DNA of 64,000 nucleotides from contig CAVPFA010000004.1 in the NCBI GenBank assembly GCA_963703655.1, forward strand, positions 372,001 to 436,000, written 5' to 3'. Below, piece after piece: positions 34,203 to 42,183 of the stretch. The stretch is from CAVPFA01 sp963703655 (GTDB lineage: Bacteria; Actinomycetota; Acidimicrobiia; Acidimicrobiales; Bog-793). The translations under genes were made by a program, and so were the position numbers. A model generated the notes under the pieces. That model was not told the origin of the DNA and searched no databases. It worked only from the letters and a program-made list of their open reading frames with translations. The number at the start of each line of letters is the position of its first letter. Position 1 is the first letter of the stretch.

Positions 34203-34994
34203 TCAGAGCACCAGCTTGCGTTCGCTGGGCTCGAGTGCGTCATAGTTCCAAAGCTTCTTCCCGCATACGAACTTGCGGAAGGTGTCCGGGCGCTCGATGC
34301 CGTAGTAGCCGAGCTTTCGGTCGAGCACATCGCGGTCGTCGTCGGTGAGCTCGGCCTCGACGCAGTCCACGCCGAGGGAGGCGATCTTGCCGCCGATGTA
34401 GATGTCCCCGTCGTACATCGAGTCCCCGAGACCCGGACCGACGTTGCCGCAGATGATCTGGCGGCCGCGCTGCATCATGAAGCCGGTCATCATGCCGGCG
34501 TTGCCGCCGGAGATGATCGTGCCGCCCTTCTGGTCGATGCCGGTGCGCGCACCGACGTCCCCCCTGACTACCAGGTCGCCCCCACGGATCGCCGCACCCG
34601 CGAGCGAGCCGGCGTTCTTCTCGATGAGAACCACGCCCGACATCATGTTCTCGGCCACCGACCACCCCACTCGTCCGGTGATCGTCACCTCGGGGCCGTC
34701 GATAAGGCCGACCCCGAAGTAGCCGAGGCTGCCCTCGAAACGTATCCTGCACCGTTGCAGGATCCCGACGCCGATCGAGTGCTTTGCCCCAGGGTTCTGC
34801 ACGACGACGTCGTGAACCCCTACCTCGGCGAGCAGCCACCGCAGCTCGAGGTTGATCTGGCGGGTCGAAAGGCCCGACGCGTCGAACACGGCCTTGTCGC
34901 CGTCGATCCCGGAGATCTTCGGGATCTCCGCATCCGGTTCGACGAGCCCGCGGGCGTCGTAGCGGATCTTGCGCTCCCCCACTACCTGTTCCAC
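34203..34994 (-). CDS. mgsB: GXGXG-domain protein, N-methylglutamate synthase subunit B candidate (copy 2)
   Basis: A 263-residue intact beta-helix protein of the glutamate synthase C-terminal type. The glycine-turn repeats include LGYFGVGLIDGPEVTITG, RVGWSVAENMMSGVVLIE, GGDLVVRGDVGARTG and IISGGNAGMMTGFMMQ. It is longer than copy 1 by about 30 residues, mainly at both ends. Start ATG 34994 overlaps the mgsA stop by 13 bp. It should bridge the amidotransferase and FMN subunits of a complex. Confidence 0.88.
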   Translation of the reverse strand: MEQVVGERKIRYDARGLVEPDAEIPKISGIDGDKAVFDASGLSTRQINLELRWLLAEVGVHDVVVQNPGAKHSIGVGILQRCRIRFEGSLGYFGVGLIDGPEVTITGRVGWSVAENMMSGVVLIEKNAGSLAGAAIRGGDLVVRGDVGARTGIDQKGGTIISGGNAGMMTGFMMQRGRQIICGNVGPGLGDSMYDGDIYIGGKIASLGVDCVEAELTDDDRDVLDRKLGYYGIERPDTFRKFVCGKKLWNYDALEPSERKLVL

Positions 34995-35911
34995 ACGAGC
35001 ACCTCTCCCTCGTAGGGGTCGTAGGTGTCGATCTCATGGTCGATCAGGGCCCGGATCGCAACCTCCTCGGAGGCGAGCGCGACGACGTCGTCGGACTCGA
35101 ACAGCACGAGCGGCTTCGCGGCCATGACGTCCTTGGCCACCCCGAGGCTGTCCTTGGTGACCACGACGTAGGTGAACACGCCGTCGAAGTCGTCCAGGCT
35201 TTGTTTGATCGCCGTCTCGAGCGGGACGTTGTTGTGCAGCTGCTCGGCCAGATACACGGCGATGATCTCCGAGTCGCACTCGGACTGGAAGCGGTGCCCG
35301 AGGTGCTCGAGGCGGCGGCGCCACTGGTGGTAGTTCGTGAGCTGGCCGTTGTGCACGACGGCGAGGTCGGCGAACGGGTAGGCCCAGTACGGGTGGGCGC
35401 CGGCGATGTCCACGTCCGACTCCGTGGCCATTCGCACGTGCCCGATGGCGTGCGTTCCCCGGAAGGTGTCCAGGCCGTACTGCGCCGCGACGGCGACCGC
35501 GTCGCCGAGGTCCTTCACGATCTCGAGCGAGTGGCCGATGGAGAGCACCTCGCAGCCCGGGATGTCCTCGACGTAGTCGACGAGCGCCTTCAGGTCACCC
35601 TCGTAGTCGAGCTCGACCCGGCAGGCGTAGTCGGTGATGATCTCGATGCGGTCCAGCATCGCCCCGACCTTGCCGAGGCGAGCTTCGAGCTCGAGGCGAT
35701 GACGCTCGAGGCGCTCGCCGAAGTCGACCTCCGCGACGGAATTCGGGTCGGCAAGCTTGATGCGCATCACGACGCGCTCGGTCGGCCGGCCGTAGAGGGC
35801 GAACCCGGTCGAGTCGGGGCCGCGGTGCTTCATCGCCTGAAGCATCCGCGTGATCTCCGCGCCGATGTCAGACGGGCCGTTCTTGTGAATCACTCCAGCG
35901 ATGCCACACAT
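34982..35911 (-). CDS. mgsA: Class II glutamine amidotransferase, N-methylglutamate synthase subunit A candidate (copy 2)
   Basis: A 309-residue Ntn amidotransferase with the nucleophile exposed after Met1 (MCGIAGVIHKNG). Other landmarks are MKHRGPDSTGFALYG, GHVRMATESDVD, VVHNGQLTNYHQW and CDSEIIAVYLAEQL. It resembles the copy at 21924-22820 in architecture and not closely in sequence. It sits 24 bp after the glutamine synthetase-like gene and overlaps mgsB. Confidence 0.88.
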   Translation of the reverse strand: MCGIAGVIHKNGPSDIGAEITRMLQAMKHRGPDSTGFALYGRPTERVVMRIKLADPNSVAEVDFGERLERHRLELEARLGKVGAMLDRIEIITDYACRVELDYEGDLKALVDYVEDIPGCEVLSIGHSLEIVKDLGDAVAVAAQYGLDTFRGTHAIGHVRMATESDVDIAGAHPYWAYPFADLAVVHNGQLTNYHQWRRRLEHLGHRFQSECDSEIIAVYLAEQLHNNVPLETAIKQSLDDFDGVFTYVVVTKDSLGVAKDVMAAKPLVLFESDDVVALASEEVAIRALIDHEIDTYDPYEGEVLVWNR

Positions 35912-35935
35912 CTGTATCCCACTCCTGTTGGTTTG

Positions 35936-37330
35936 CTAGGGGAGGACGTCCAGGTACTCCTTTATGTCCCAGTCGCTCACCGTCGAGATGAACCGCTCCC
36001 ACTCGTCGGTCTTGTAGTGCATGAAGACCCGGTACATGTCGCCGGGAAGTGCCGTCCGCAAGAGCTCGTCGCGCTCGAGCGCCTCCAGCGCCTCGCCGAG
36101 GGTGCGCGGGATCCGCCGGACCGACTTGCCGGCCTTGATCGCCTCGTAGATGTTGCGCTCCTCCGGCTCGCCCGGGTCGAGGTTCCGGTCGATGCCGTCT
36201 TTGATGGCGACGAGCAGGGCGGCCATCGACAGGTACGGGTTCACGGCGGAGTCCACCGACCGGTACTCGAACCTGCCTGGAGCACTGATCCGAAGGGCCG
36301 TCGTACGGTTCTGGAAGCCCCAGTCGGCAAACACCGGCGCCCAGAAACCGGCGTCCGCGAAGCGCCGATACGAGTTCACCGTCGGCGAGGTGATGGCGCA
36401 CAACGCCGAGAGGTGCTCGAGCACGCCTGCGACTGCGCGAAGGCCGGTCACGCCCGGAAGCCGCGGGTTGTCTGTGTCTGGCAGGAAGGTGTTGTCCTCA
36501 CCGCGCCAGAGCGAGAAATTGTGGTGGCATCCGTTGGCGGACACGCCCATGAACGGCTTGGGCATGAAGCACGGGAAGGCGCCGAGCTCCCGGCCGACCT
36601 GGCGGCAGATCTGACGGTACGTGGTCAGCCGGTCGGCCGTGCGCTCCGCCCTGTCGAACTGGAAGTTCAGCTCGAGCTGGCCGGGGGCGTCCTCGTGGTC
36701 GCCCTGGATCATGTCGAGGCCCATCTTGCCGGCGTACTCGAGGACCTTGTGGATGAGCGGCTGCAGCTCGGAGAACTGGTCGATGTGGTAGCAGTACGGC
36801 TTGGTCATGCCCTCGACCGTGGGCTTGCCTTCCGAGTCGGTCTTGAGCCACATCATCTCCGGCTCGCACCCGATCCGCATCTCGAGGCCGGTGGCAGCGA
36901 CGAACTGGTCGTGGATGCGATGCAAGTTGCCCCGGCAGTCGGACGTGAGGAAGGCTCCGCCGTCGACCTCTTCTTCGCGCCCGCGGAACAACGTGCAGAA
37001 GACGCGGGCGACCCGCGGGTCCCACGGGAGCGGGCAGAACGTGTCGACGTCGGGCAGCCCGACCAGCTCGCGCGCCTCGGGCCCGTAGCCGATGTAGTCG
37101 CCGCGGCGGTCGATGAACAGGTTGGCGGTCGAGCCGTAGACGAGCTGGAAACCCTTGCGCGCGATCGTCTCCCAGTGCGGAGCAGGAACCCCCTTGCCCA
37201 TGATCCGACCGGTGACCGAGACGAACTGGTAGTAGACGTAGGTGATGTTCTCTGCGTCGATGCGGCGTCGCACATCTGCGATGAGTTCCTCGCGGCCGTC
37301 CTGGGACAGGAAGCGCTCGAGATCGGTCAT
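35936..37330 (-). CDS. Glutamine synthetase family protein (copy 2; gamma-glutamyl-amine ligase candidate)
   Basis: A 464-residue GlnA-superfamily ligase beginning MTDLERFLSQDG. Active-site blocks are present: IGCEPEMMW, GQLELNFQFDRAE, the CFMPKPFMG loop, NGCHHNFSLW, NRTTALRIS and VNPYLSMAALLVAIKDGID. It differs substantially from the copy at 14976-16334, for example in carrying VSVTGRIMGKGVPAPHWE near the N terminus. As first gene of the mgsABC copy-2 operon it should form a gamma-glutamyl amide with an amine; whether that is methylamine, ammonia or another amine is open. The 17-bp motif (site D) lies 38 bp upstream. Confidence 0.85.
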   Translation of the reverse strand: MTDLERFLSQDGREELIADVRRRIDAENITYVYYQFVSVTGRIMGKGVPAPHWETIARKGFQLVYGSTANLFIDRRGDYIGYGPEARELVGLPDVDTFCPLPWDPRVARVFCTLFRGREEEVDGGAFLTSDCRGNLHRIHDQFVAATGLEMRIGCEPEMMWLKTDSEGKPTVEGMTKPYCYHIDQFSELQPLIHKVLEYAGKMGLDMIQGDHEDAPGQLELNFQFDRAERTADRLTTYRQICRQVGRELGAFPCFMPKPFMGVSANGCHHNFSLWRGEDNTFLPDTDNPRLPGVTGLRAVAGVLEHLSALCAITSPTVNSYRRFADAGFWAPVFADWGFQNRTTALRISAPGRFEYRSVDSAVNPYLSMAALLVAIKDGIDRNLDPGEPEERNIYEAIKAGKSVRRIPRTLGEALEALERDELLRTALPGDMYRVFMHYKTDEWERFISTVSDWDIKEYLDVLP

Positions 37331-37368
37331 TCAGTGTCCTCCCCTTGGCGCGCGATCCGGTTTCGGGT

Positions 37369-37385
37369 GTTTCTCACCAGTGAAC
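37369..37385 (-). promoter_or_regulatory. 17-bp motif upstream of the second glutamine synthetase (site D)
   Basis: The minus-strand 17-mer GTTCACTGGTGAGAAAC lies 38 bp before the start at 37330. It shares 12 of 17 positions with site C, including the complete GTTCACTG half. The gap of 165 bp between this gene and the divergent zinc-ribbon protein gene otherwise shows an AT-rich patch near 37383-37406 that may hold a promoter. Confidence 0.4.
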
Positions 37386-37495
37386 ATTGTATGCTGCGAT
37401 GATACGAGTCCGACCGACGGTCGCGCAAGCGGTCGACCGGGCTGGCTTGCATCTTCGCAGTGGCGGTGCAGGCGGGCCTCGGTAGACTTAGGACA

Positions 37496-37849
37496 GTGAA
37501 GGGTCCGCCCGTTAGGGTCGTGTGCGACTGCGGCGAGCGAGCACTTGTCACGTATCCCACCACGTGGGAGTGTGAAAAGTGCGGGCGCAGATGGAACACC
37601 GCCCAGATCCCCTCCGAGGACTACTGGGGGATCTTGGCGGACATGAAGCGATTCCGTTTCGAGGTGATCCGCTCCGCGCTCGTCATGGGTGCCATCATCG
37701 CCGTGCTCGCCGTGCTCATCTCTGAGACGTTCTTCATATTGGTACCGGTCGTCTTCGGGGGCTGGTACGCCTACTACATGCCACGGTGGCGCAGGCGCGT
37801 GCGGGAGCGCGCCCAGGCGCTGCCGCAGTGGACCCTGCGGGCCGAATGA
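37496..37849 (+). CDS. Membrane protein with N-terminal zinc-ribbon-like segment
   Basis: A 117-residue protein from GTG 37496. The first 40 residues carry two cysteine pairs, CDC and CEKC about 20 residues apart (VCDCGERALVTYPTTW, then CEKCGRRWN), a likely zinc ribbon. Two adjacent membrane helices follow (ALVMGAIIAVLAVLIS and FFILVPVVFGGWYAYY) and an arginine-rich tail. An in-frame ATG or GTG further upstream (37460) is possible. Its stop overlaps the UspA start by 4 bp. Function unknown. Confidence 0.7.
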   Translation: MKGPPVRVVCDCGERALVTYPTTWECEKCGRRWNTAQIPSEDYWGILADMKRFRFEVIRSALVMGAIIAVLAVLISETFFILVPVVFGGWYAYYMPRWRRRVRERAQALPQWTLRAE

Positions 37850-38319
37850 GCACGGCCGTCGCGACGCGGGCACCGGACACGGTGCTCGGCACGCGGGCCA
37901 ATGCCGGGCCGGTCCTGCTCACGACCTTCGACGTGCCGTTCGACACGGCTGCGACGATGTTCGCGGTCCATGCGGCCGCTGAGGCAAGCCGAGCGCTGAT
38001 CGTCGCCAACGTCGTGGAGCTGCCCTACAGCGGCCGCGTGGGCTGGGACATCGATTACACGCCCGAGATGGAGGCCTCCCTGTTGGCGCCCGTCGAGCTC
38101 GGCCTGGCGCAGGGACTGCACGTCGAGCGGCTGCGGGTGAAGAGCTTCCGCCGCGTCGTGGCGCTCGTCGAGGTCGCGCGGAAGCGCAACGTGGAGATGC
38201 TCGTGCTCGGGCCGGACCGTACGCGAGTGAGCGCCCGGCTCTACCGCAAAGCGGCCCAGGCTGTCCGAGACGAGCTGCGGTGTCTCGTCTGGGTCAGCTG
38301 GGACCTGCCGGAGGGCTGA
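37846..38319 (+). CDS. UspA-like protein
   Basis: A 157-residue protein beginning MSTAVATRAPDTVLG at ATG 37846, in an ATGA overlap with the preceding membrane-protein gene. The fold pattern is Usp-like: LLTTFDVPFDTAATMFAVH, ALIVANVVELP, VEMLVLGPDRTRVSARLYRK and LRCLVWVSWD. The nucleotide motif is only partly kept (GPDRTRVSARLYRKAAQAV). It probably acts with the membrane protein as a two-gene unit. Confidence 0.75.
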   Translation: MSTAVATRAPDTVLGTRANAGPVLLTTFDVPFDTAATMFAVHAAAEASRALIVANVVELPYSGRVGWDIDYTPEMEASLLAPVELGLAQGLHVERLRVKSFRRVVALVEVARKRNVEMLVLGPDRTRVSARLYRKAAQAVRDELRCLVWVSWDLPEG

Positions 38320-38354
38320 CACCCAACACGGGCCTGTGCCACCGAAGCGCAGGC

Positions 38355-38455
38355 GTGCGGGCGACTTCGAGCCTCACGAAGCCACGTAACCGGCGAGCCA
38401 CGGTGAACGGTGCGGGCGACTTCGAGCCTCACGAAGCCACGTAACCGGCGAGCCA
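38355..38455. repeat. 46-bp exact direct repeat (55-bp period) at the 3' end of the dioxygenase gene
   Basis: Two identical 46-bp copies at 38355-38400 and 38410-38455 are separated by 9 bp. The second contains the last codons (LAGYVAS) and stop of the PhyH-type gene; the first lies just beyond the stop as a non-coding duplicate of that 3' end. This looks like a recent tandem duplication by slippage or unequal exchange. Confidence 0.9.
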
Positions 38456-39274
38456 AGGCGTGCGGTAGCCGTCCGCCCGCCACAGCACCGGGAAGAAGGC
38501 CTCGTCCATCTCGACCTCGCCCGGCCGGCGGTAGCGTGAGTAGACCGGGTGAGGGTGCTCCGGGTCAAAGCGCGTCCTGGCGTCCATGAGGTGGCTGACG
38601 ATGGCGCGCCGCTGCTGATCGCGCCTCGCGTTGGCTGGGCTCCCGTGGAAGACCCAGGCGTCGTGAAACGCCGCCCCGCCGCGCGGGACCTCGACCGGCA
38701 CGAGCTCGACCTCGGCGCCCGCCGGCCGCACCTGCTCCAGCCATGAGAGCCAGTCGTCGGGGGCGTGGAAGCGGCCGCCAGCCGGCCCGTGAGGCCAGCG
38801 ATGGGAGCCACGCACGTAGTAGATCGTGCCGGTGTCGCGATGTGTGTCGTCGAGCGCCATCCAGCAGGTGACCATGTTCGGAGGCGAGAGGAAGTCGAGA
38901 TAGGCGCCGTCCTGGTGGACCAGGAGCGGCAGGCCGCCCGGGGGCTTCCAGATGGCGTTGTCCTGCACGATGCGGACGCCGTCCAGTCCTGCAAGTCGGG
39001 CGGCGAAGGAGGCGTTGCGCTCGGCCAGCGTCGTCGCGGCCACTACCCGGTCGGCCTTCCAGACGTTGCAGAGCTGGCGCGTCCGGTCAGGCGGCGTGAC
39101 GCCGGGCTCGTAGTTCACCTCGTCGGGGGCGAGTCCCGTCTCCCATTCGTGATCGAACAGGGCCTGCCAACGCCCGAGCAGGCGCTCGACCTCTTCCTCG
39201 GGGAGGAACTCCTCGAGGACAAAGAAGCCGTCGCGCCCGTAGGCGGCTGCCTGTTCGGACGTCGGTTCCAGCAT
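38429..39274 (-). CDS. PhyH-type Fe(II)/2-oxoglutarate dioxygenase
   Basis: A 281-residue phytanoyl-CoA dioxygenase-family protein. The iron ligands are visible as H-x-D in LLVHQDGAYLDFL and the distal histidine in AWVFHGSPANARR; the arginine for 2-oxoglutarate is probably in QQRRAIVSHL. MVTCWMALDDTHRDTGTIYYV and RGSHRWPHG are family hallmarks. It hydroxylates a small molecule; in this cluster a quaternary amine or its metabolite is possible. It follows an APC permease by 18 bp on the same strand, so the permease may import its substrate. The last codons are duplicated just past the stop. Confidence 0.88.
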   Translation of the reverse strand: MLEPTSEQAAAYGRDGFFVLEEFLPEEEVERLLGRWQALFDHEWETGLAPDEVNYEPGVTPPDRTRQLCNVWKADRVVAATTLAERNASFAARLAGLDGVRIVQDNAIWKPPGGLPLLVHQDGAYLDFLSPPNMVTCWMALDDTHRDTGTIYYVRGSHRWPHGPAGGRFHAPDDWLSWLEQVRPAGAEVELVPVEVPRGGAAFHDAWVFHGSPANARRDQQRRAIVSHLMDARTRFDPEHPHPVYSRYRRPGEVEMDEAFFPVLWRADGYRTPWLAGYVAS

Positions 39275-39292
39275 TTGGGGGCGACGCCCCGC

Positions 39293-40765
39293 CTAGCTGT
39301 GGACGACCTCCTCCTGGAGCAGCGCCATTTGCGCCGGTGTGGGCATCGGCTGCTCCGGCTCGCGCCACGTGACGGGCTGCTTGTCCTGGACGATGCGCCG
39401 GAACAGGAACAGCAGGACCGACACGAACAGCACGCCGACGCCGATGCCAAGGTCGGTCCAGGTGCCATAACCGGTTAGCGCCGGGTTCGCCATGCCGTAC
39501 ACGAGGAAGGCGAGGTTCACGATGAGGAACACCACCGCCAGTCCCACCCACGTCCCGCCCACCTTGATCGGCCGGGGCCAATTCGGCCGGTCACGCCGCA
39601 GCAGCAGGAACCCTGACAGGGCGAGGATGTGTGCGATGACGTAGCCGATGTTGCTCATGTACAAGATCGCCAGGTTGCTCGAGATGAACAGGATCAGCAG
39701 GGTGTTGACCACCATGTCAACCGTCATCGCACGCCCTGGGACGTGGAACCTGTTGAGGTGGTAGAGCTGCTTGACCGTCATGTCGTCCCGGGCGATGCCA
39801 TAAAGCGCCCGGGAGGCGTCGGCCGTCGACGAGATCATCGAGAGGAACAGGCTCCCGATCAGGCACGCAGTCACGAAGGAAGCGCCGCCGCTCCCGACGA
39901 TCTTGGCGAACGCAGCCGGGTAGAACTGCCCCGCCGCTGTCGCTGCGCTCGGCACGCCGTACAGGCCCGACATGCCGAGCGGGAACAGCACCGCCGCCAG
40001 CAGCGCGAACGTCGCCCCGGAGCGCAGTGCGAGCGCCGTGTCCCTCCTCGTGTTGTGATATTCGGGCGCGAACGACGCCGCGACCTCGACGCCGTAGGTG
40101 TTCCAGGCCATGAGGAACAGGTACACCATGGCGATCTTGAACCCGGAGTAGCCGTGCAGGTTCCAGGTCATGTTCGCCGAGTGCCACTTGCCGTCGATGT
40201 ACGGCCCGAAGCTGACTATCAAAAGCGGAACTAGGAGGCCGGCCCCGGTTACATACGACAGCCATACCGCAGGCCGGATACCGTAGATATTGAGGAACCA
40301 GACGGCGACGACGCATCCGATCCCGATCAGGTTCGCGGCGGTGACGTGGACGACACCGTCGTAAAAGAGCGTCTGGGTCGTGGCGGGGAACCACTTCGCG
40401 ATGACGAGGAAGCCGATCAGGTTGCCGAAGATCGAGAGCACGACCGACCAGCCGATCCAGTAGCCGAAGGCTCCGATCGGCCCTGCGAGGGAGAAGCGCG
40501 ACTTCCAGCCCTCATACGCGTAGAGCGAGATGCCACCGGGCTTGTCGGGGAACATCGCCGCGGTCTCGCAGTAGATGAAGTTCTGGAGCAGCCCGATGCC
40601 GGCCGAGATCGCCCACAACGTGATGGCGCCCCACGTCCCGAGCGCGTCAAGCGTGAAGCCCAAGAACGCGATCATGAAGCCTGGGTTGCACATGGCAATG
40701 ACGAATCCGTCCCACCAACGCAGCGACTTGAGCAGCTGCCGCTCCTCAACGACCGCAGTGGCCAT
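39293..40765 (-). CDS. APC-family amino acid/amine permease
   Basis: A 490-residue integral membrane transporter with about 12 helices. It opens with LKSLRWWDGFVIAMCNPGFM, and MFPDKPGGISLYAYEGW is the conserved cytoplasmic loop after helix 2; ADASRALYGIARDDM follows in the middle. It is of the same superfamily as the frameshifted permease at 13379-14907. It heads a two-gene unit with the dioxygenase. The substrate is unknown. Confidence 0.9.
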   Translation of the reverse strand: MATAVVEERQLLKSLRWWDGFVIAMCNPGFMIAFLGFTLDALGTWGAITLWAISAGIGLLQNFIYCETAAMFPDKPGGISLYAYEGWKSRFSLAGPIGAFGYWIGWSVVLSIFGNLIGFLVIAKWFPATTQTLFYDGVVHVTAANLIGIGCVVAVWFLNIYGIRPAVWLSYVTGAGLLVPLLIVSFGPYIDGKWHSANMTWNLHGYSGFKIAMVYLFLMAWNTYGVEVAASFAPEYHNTRRDTALALRSGATFALLAAVLFPLGMSGLYGVPSAATAAGQFYPAAFAKIVGSGGASFVTACLIGSLFLSMISSTADASRALYGIARDDMTVKQLYHLNRFHVPGRAMTVDMVVNTLLILFISSNLAILYMSNIGYVIAHILALSGFLLLRRDRPNWPRPIKVGGTWVGLAVVFLIVNLAFLVYGMANPALTGYGTWTDLGIGVGVLFVSVLLFLFRRIVQDKQPVTWREPEQPMPTPAQMALLQEEVVHS

Positions 40766-40876
40766 GCCGTTCCCCTTCCCCCGGAGGCATCCCTATGTCC
40801 TGGCGCAAGTCCCGCCCAAAGCTCCCGGCGATGTGATCGCCTGGGGCGCCGGCCAGGTCGTGGAACGCTGTGAGGT

Positions 40877-40893
40877 GTTCACCGTCCCGAAAC
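40877..40893 (+). promoter_or_regulatory. Weak copy of the 17-bp motif (site E)
   Basis: GTTCACCGTCCCGAAAC in the 208-bp divergent gap between the APC permease and the cupin gene matches site D at 12 of 17 positions but only the left half of the other sites well. It lies 80 bp before the cupin start. Low confidence. Confidence 0.25.
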
Positions 40894-40931
40894 GACGTCC
40901 ACTAGGAATAATAAGCTGACGCCGCCGGACA

Positions 40932-40945
40932 AGCAAAGCTTTGCT
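40932..40945. promoter_or_regulatory. Perfect 14-bp palindrome upstream of the cupin gene
   Basis: AGCAAAGCTTTGCT is an exact palindrome 28 bp before the cupin ATG, next to an AT-rich stretch (GGAATAATAAGC) that could be a promoter element. Probably an operator for the cupin-etfB-etfA transcript. No partner site was seen elsewhere in the window. Confidence 0.45.
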
Positions 40946-40973
40946 CCCGGGCCGGACGACCGAAGGGGTGGGC

Positions 40974-41375
40974 ATGGACGAGGCGCAACGGCCGAGTGTT
41001 GTTCGCGATCCTGCGCCCTTGGCCTCGGGCGCTGGCATGCCGGCCGACCGATCGTCCGAGCCCGACTGCTGGCCCATCCTTCCGGCACCCGCTTCGGGGT
41101 GGCCCGAGCTGGCCATGGGCGTCTGGGAGCTTCGGGCCTCTTCGTGGGGGGACTGCCACCCGCACGACGAGGTGAACTACGTGCTGGCGGGCACGCTCGT
41201 CGTCGAATGCGACGGCGTGACCCTAGAGGGCGGCGCCGGCGACACGATCCGCGTCCCCGCTGGTCTACCCGCCCGCTACCACGCTCCTGAGTACGCTCGC
41301 ATGCTGTACGTTTACGGGCCCAATCCCGAAGGCCGGCTGTCGACCACTATCGCCTGCGGGGACACCGGAGCATGA
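40974..41375 (+). CDS. Cupin-domain protein
   Basis: A 133-residue protein starting at ATG 40974 after GGGGTGGGC. A 30-residue polar leader is followed by a single cupin barrel: CHPHDEVNYVLAGTLVVEC carries the H-x-H and E residues of motif 1 and GDTIRVPAGLPARYHAPE the motif 2 histidine. It could bind a metal and resembles the EutQ/small cupin group. It precedes etfB by 43 bp and is likely co-transcribed with the electron-transfer genes. A sensor or small enzyme role is open. Confidence 0.78.
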   Translation: MDEAQRPSVVRDPAPLASGAGMPADRSSEPDCWPILPAPASGWPELAMGVWELRASSWGDCHPHDEVNYVLAGTLVVECDGVTLEGGAGDTIRVPAGLPARYHAPEYARMLYVYGPNPEGRLSTTIACGDTGA

Positions 41376-41418
41376 GGCGGACCAGGGATGCTCCGCTGCC
41401 GATGGGAGGTGAGATCGC

Positions 41419-42183
41419 TTGAAAGCAGTCGTCTGTGTCAAGCAGGTTCGCACGCTCGGAGACGAGGTGGAGTTCACGAGCGACGAGCGGGACGTCGACC
41501 CCGATTACGTGGAGCTGGCGGTGAACGAATGGGACACGTACGCCGTCGAGGAGGCCCTTCGGGTGAAGGAGGCGACCGGTGACGGTGAGGTCGTCGTCGT
41601 CACCGTCGGCAGCGAGGAAGCAGACGAGGCTCTGCGCCGCTGCCTCGCGATGGGCGCCGATCGTGCGATCCGCGTCGAGCGCCCGGATTCCGGCATCACG
41701 GACCCTCTCACCACCGCCACGGCGCTGGCGGCGGCGGTGGCACCGGAGTCACCCGACCTCCTGTTCGCCGGAGTGCAGTCGAGCGATTCGGTGCAGGCGG
41801 CAACCGGCACGATGCTCGCCGAACTGCTGGACCTGCCTCGGGTGGCCGTGGTGACGAGCCTCGAGTACGACCAGACCAGGAAGCGGGCGACCGTCCACCG
41901 CGAGCTCGAGGGCGGCCTCATCGACGTCGTGGAGGTGGACACACCTGCACTGCTCACGATCCAGACCGGGATCAACGAGCCGCGCTATGCCACACTCCGG
42001 GCGATCAAGCAGGCCAACCAGAAGGAGATCGCAGTCGTCGACGGCCTGACCGACGGCGAGCGCGCCTACCAGGTGCGTCGGATGTTCGTGCCGCCCCGCG
42101 GCGAGGGAGCCGAGCCCCTAGGCGACTCACCCGCGGCGGTGGCCGAAAGGATCGCCGAGATCGTCAAGGCGCGGCTTTCGTGA
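41419..42183 (+). CDS. etfB: Electron transfer flavoprotein beta subunit (copy 1)
   Basis: A 254-residue EtfB: MKAVVCVKQVRTLGDEVEFT at the start, VNEWDTYAVEEALRVKE, then the AMP-site region LLFAGVQSSDSVQAATGTM and TIQTGINEPRYATLRAIKQA. The start is TTG 41419, preceded by GGGAGG. With EtfA it forms an FAD heterodimer that accepts electrons from dehydrogenases. Characterised trimethylamine dehydrogenase and dimethylglycine dehydrogenases use such an ETF; both enzymes are encoded nearby. Confidence 0.93.
   Translation: MKAVVCVKQVRTLGDEVEFTSDERDVDPDYVELAVNEWDTYAVEEALRVKEATGDGEVVVVTVGSEEADEALRRCLAMGADRAIRVERPDSGITDPLTTATALAAAVAPESPDLLFAGVQSSDSVQAATGTMLAELLDLPRVAVVTSLEYDQTRKRATVHRELEGGLIDVVEVDTPALLTIQTGINEPRYATLRAIKQANQKEIAVVDGLTDGERAYQVRRMFVPPRGEGAEPLGDSPAAVAERIAEIVKARLS

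Noticed and set aside
35036..37402. 788-codon plus-strand frame opposite mgsA copy 2 and glutamine synthetase copy 2
   Set aside because: Low-complexity Val/Asp/Arg-rich translation, no motif, fully antisense to conserved genes.
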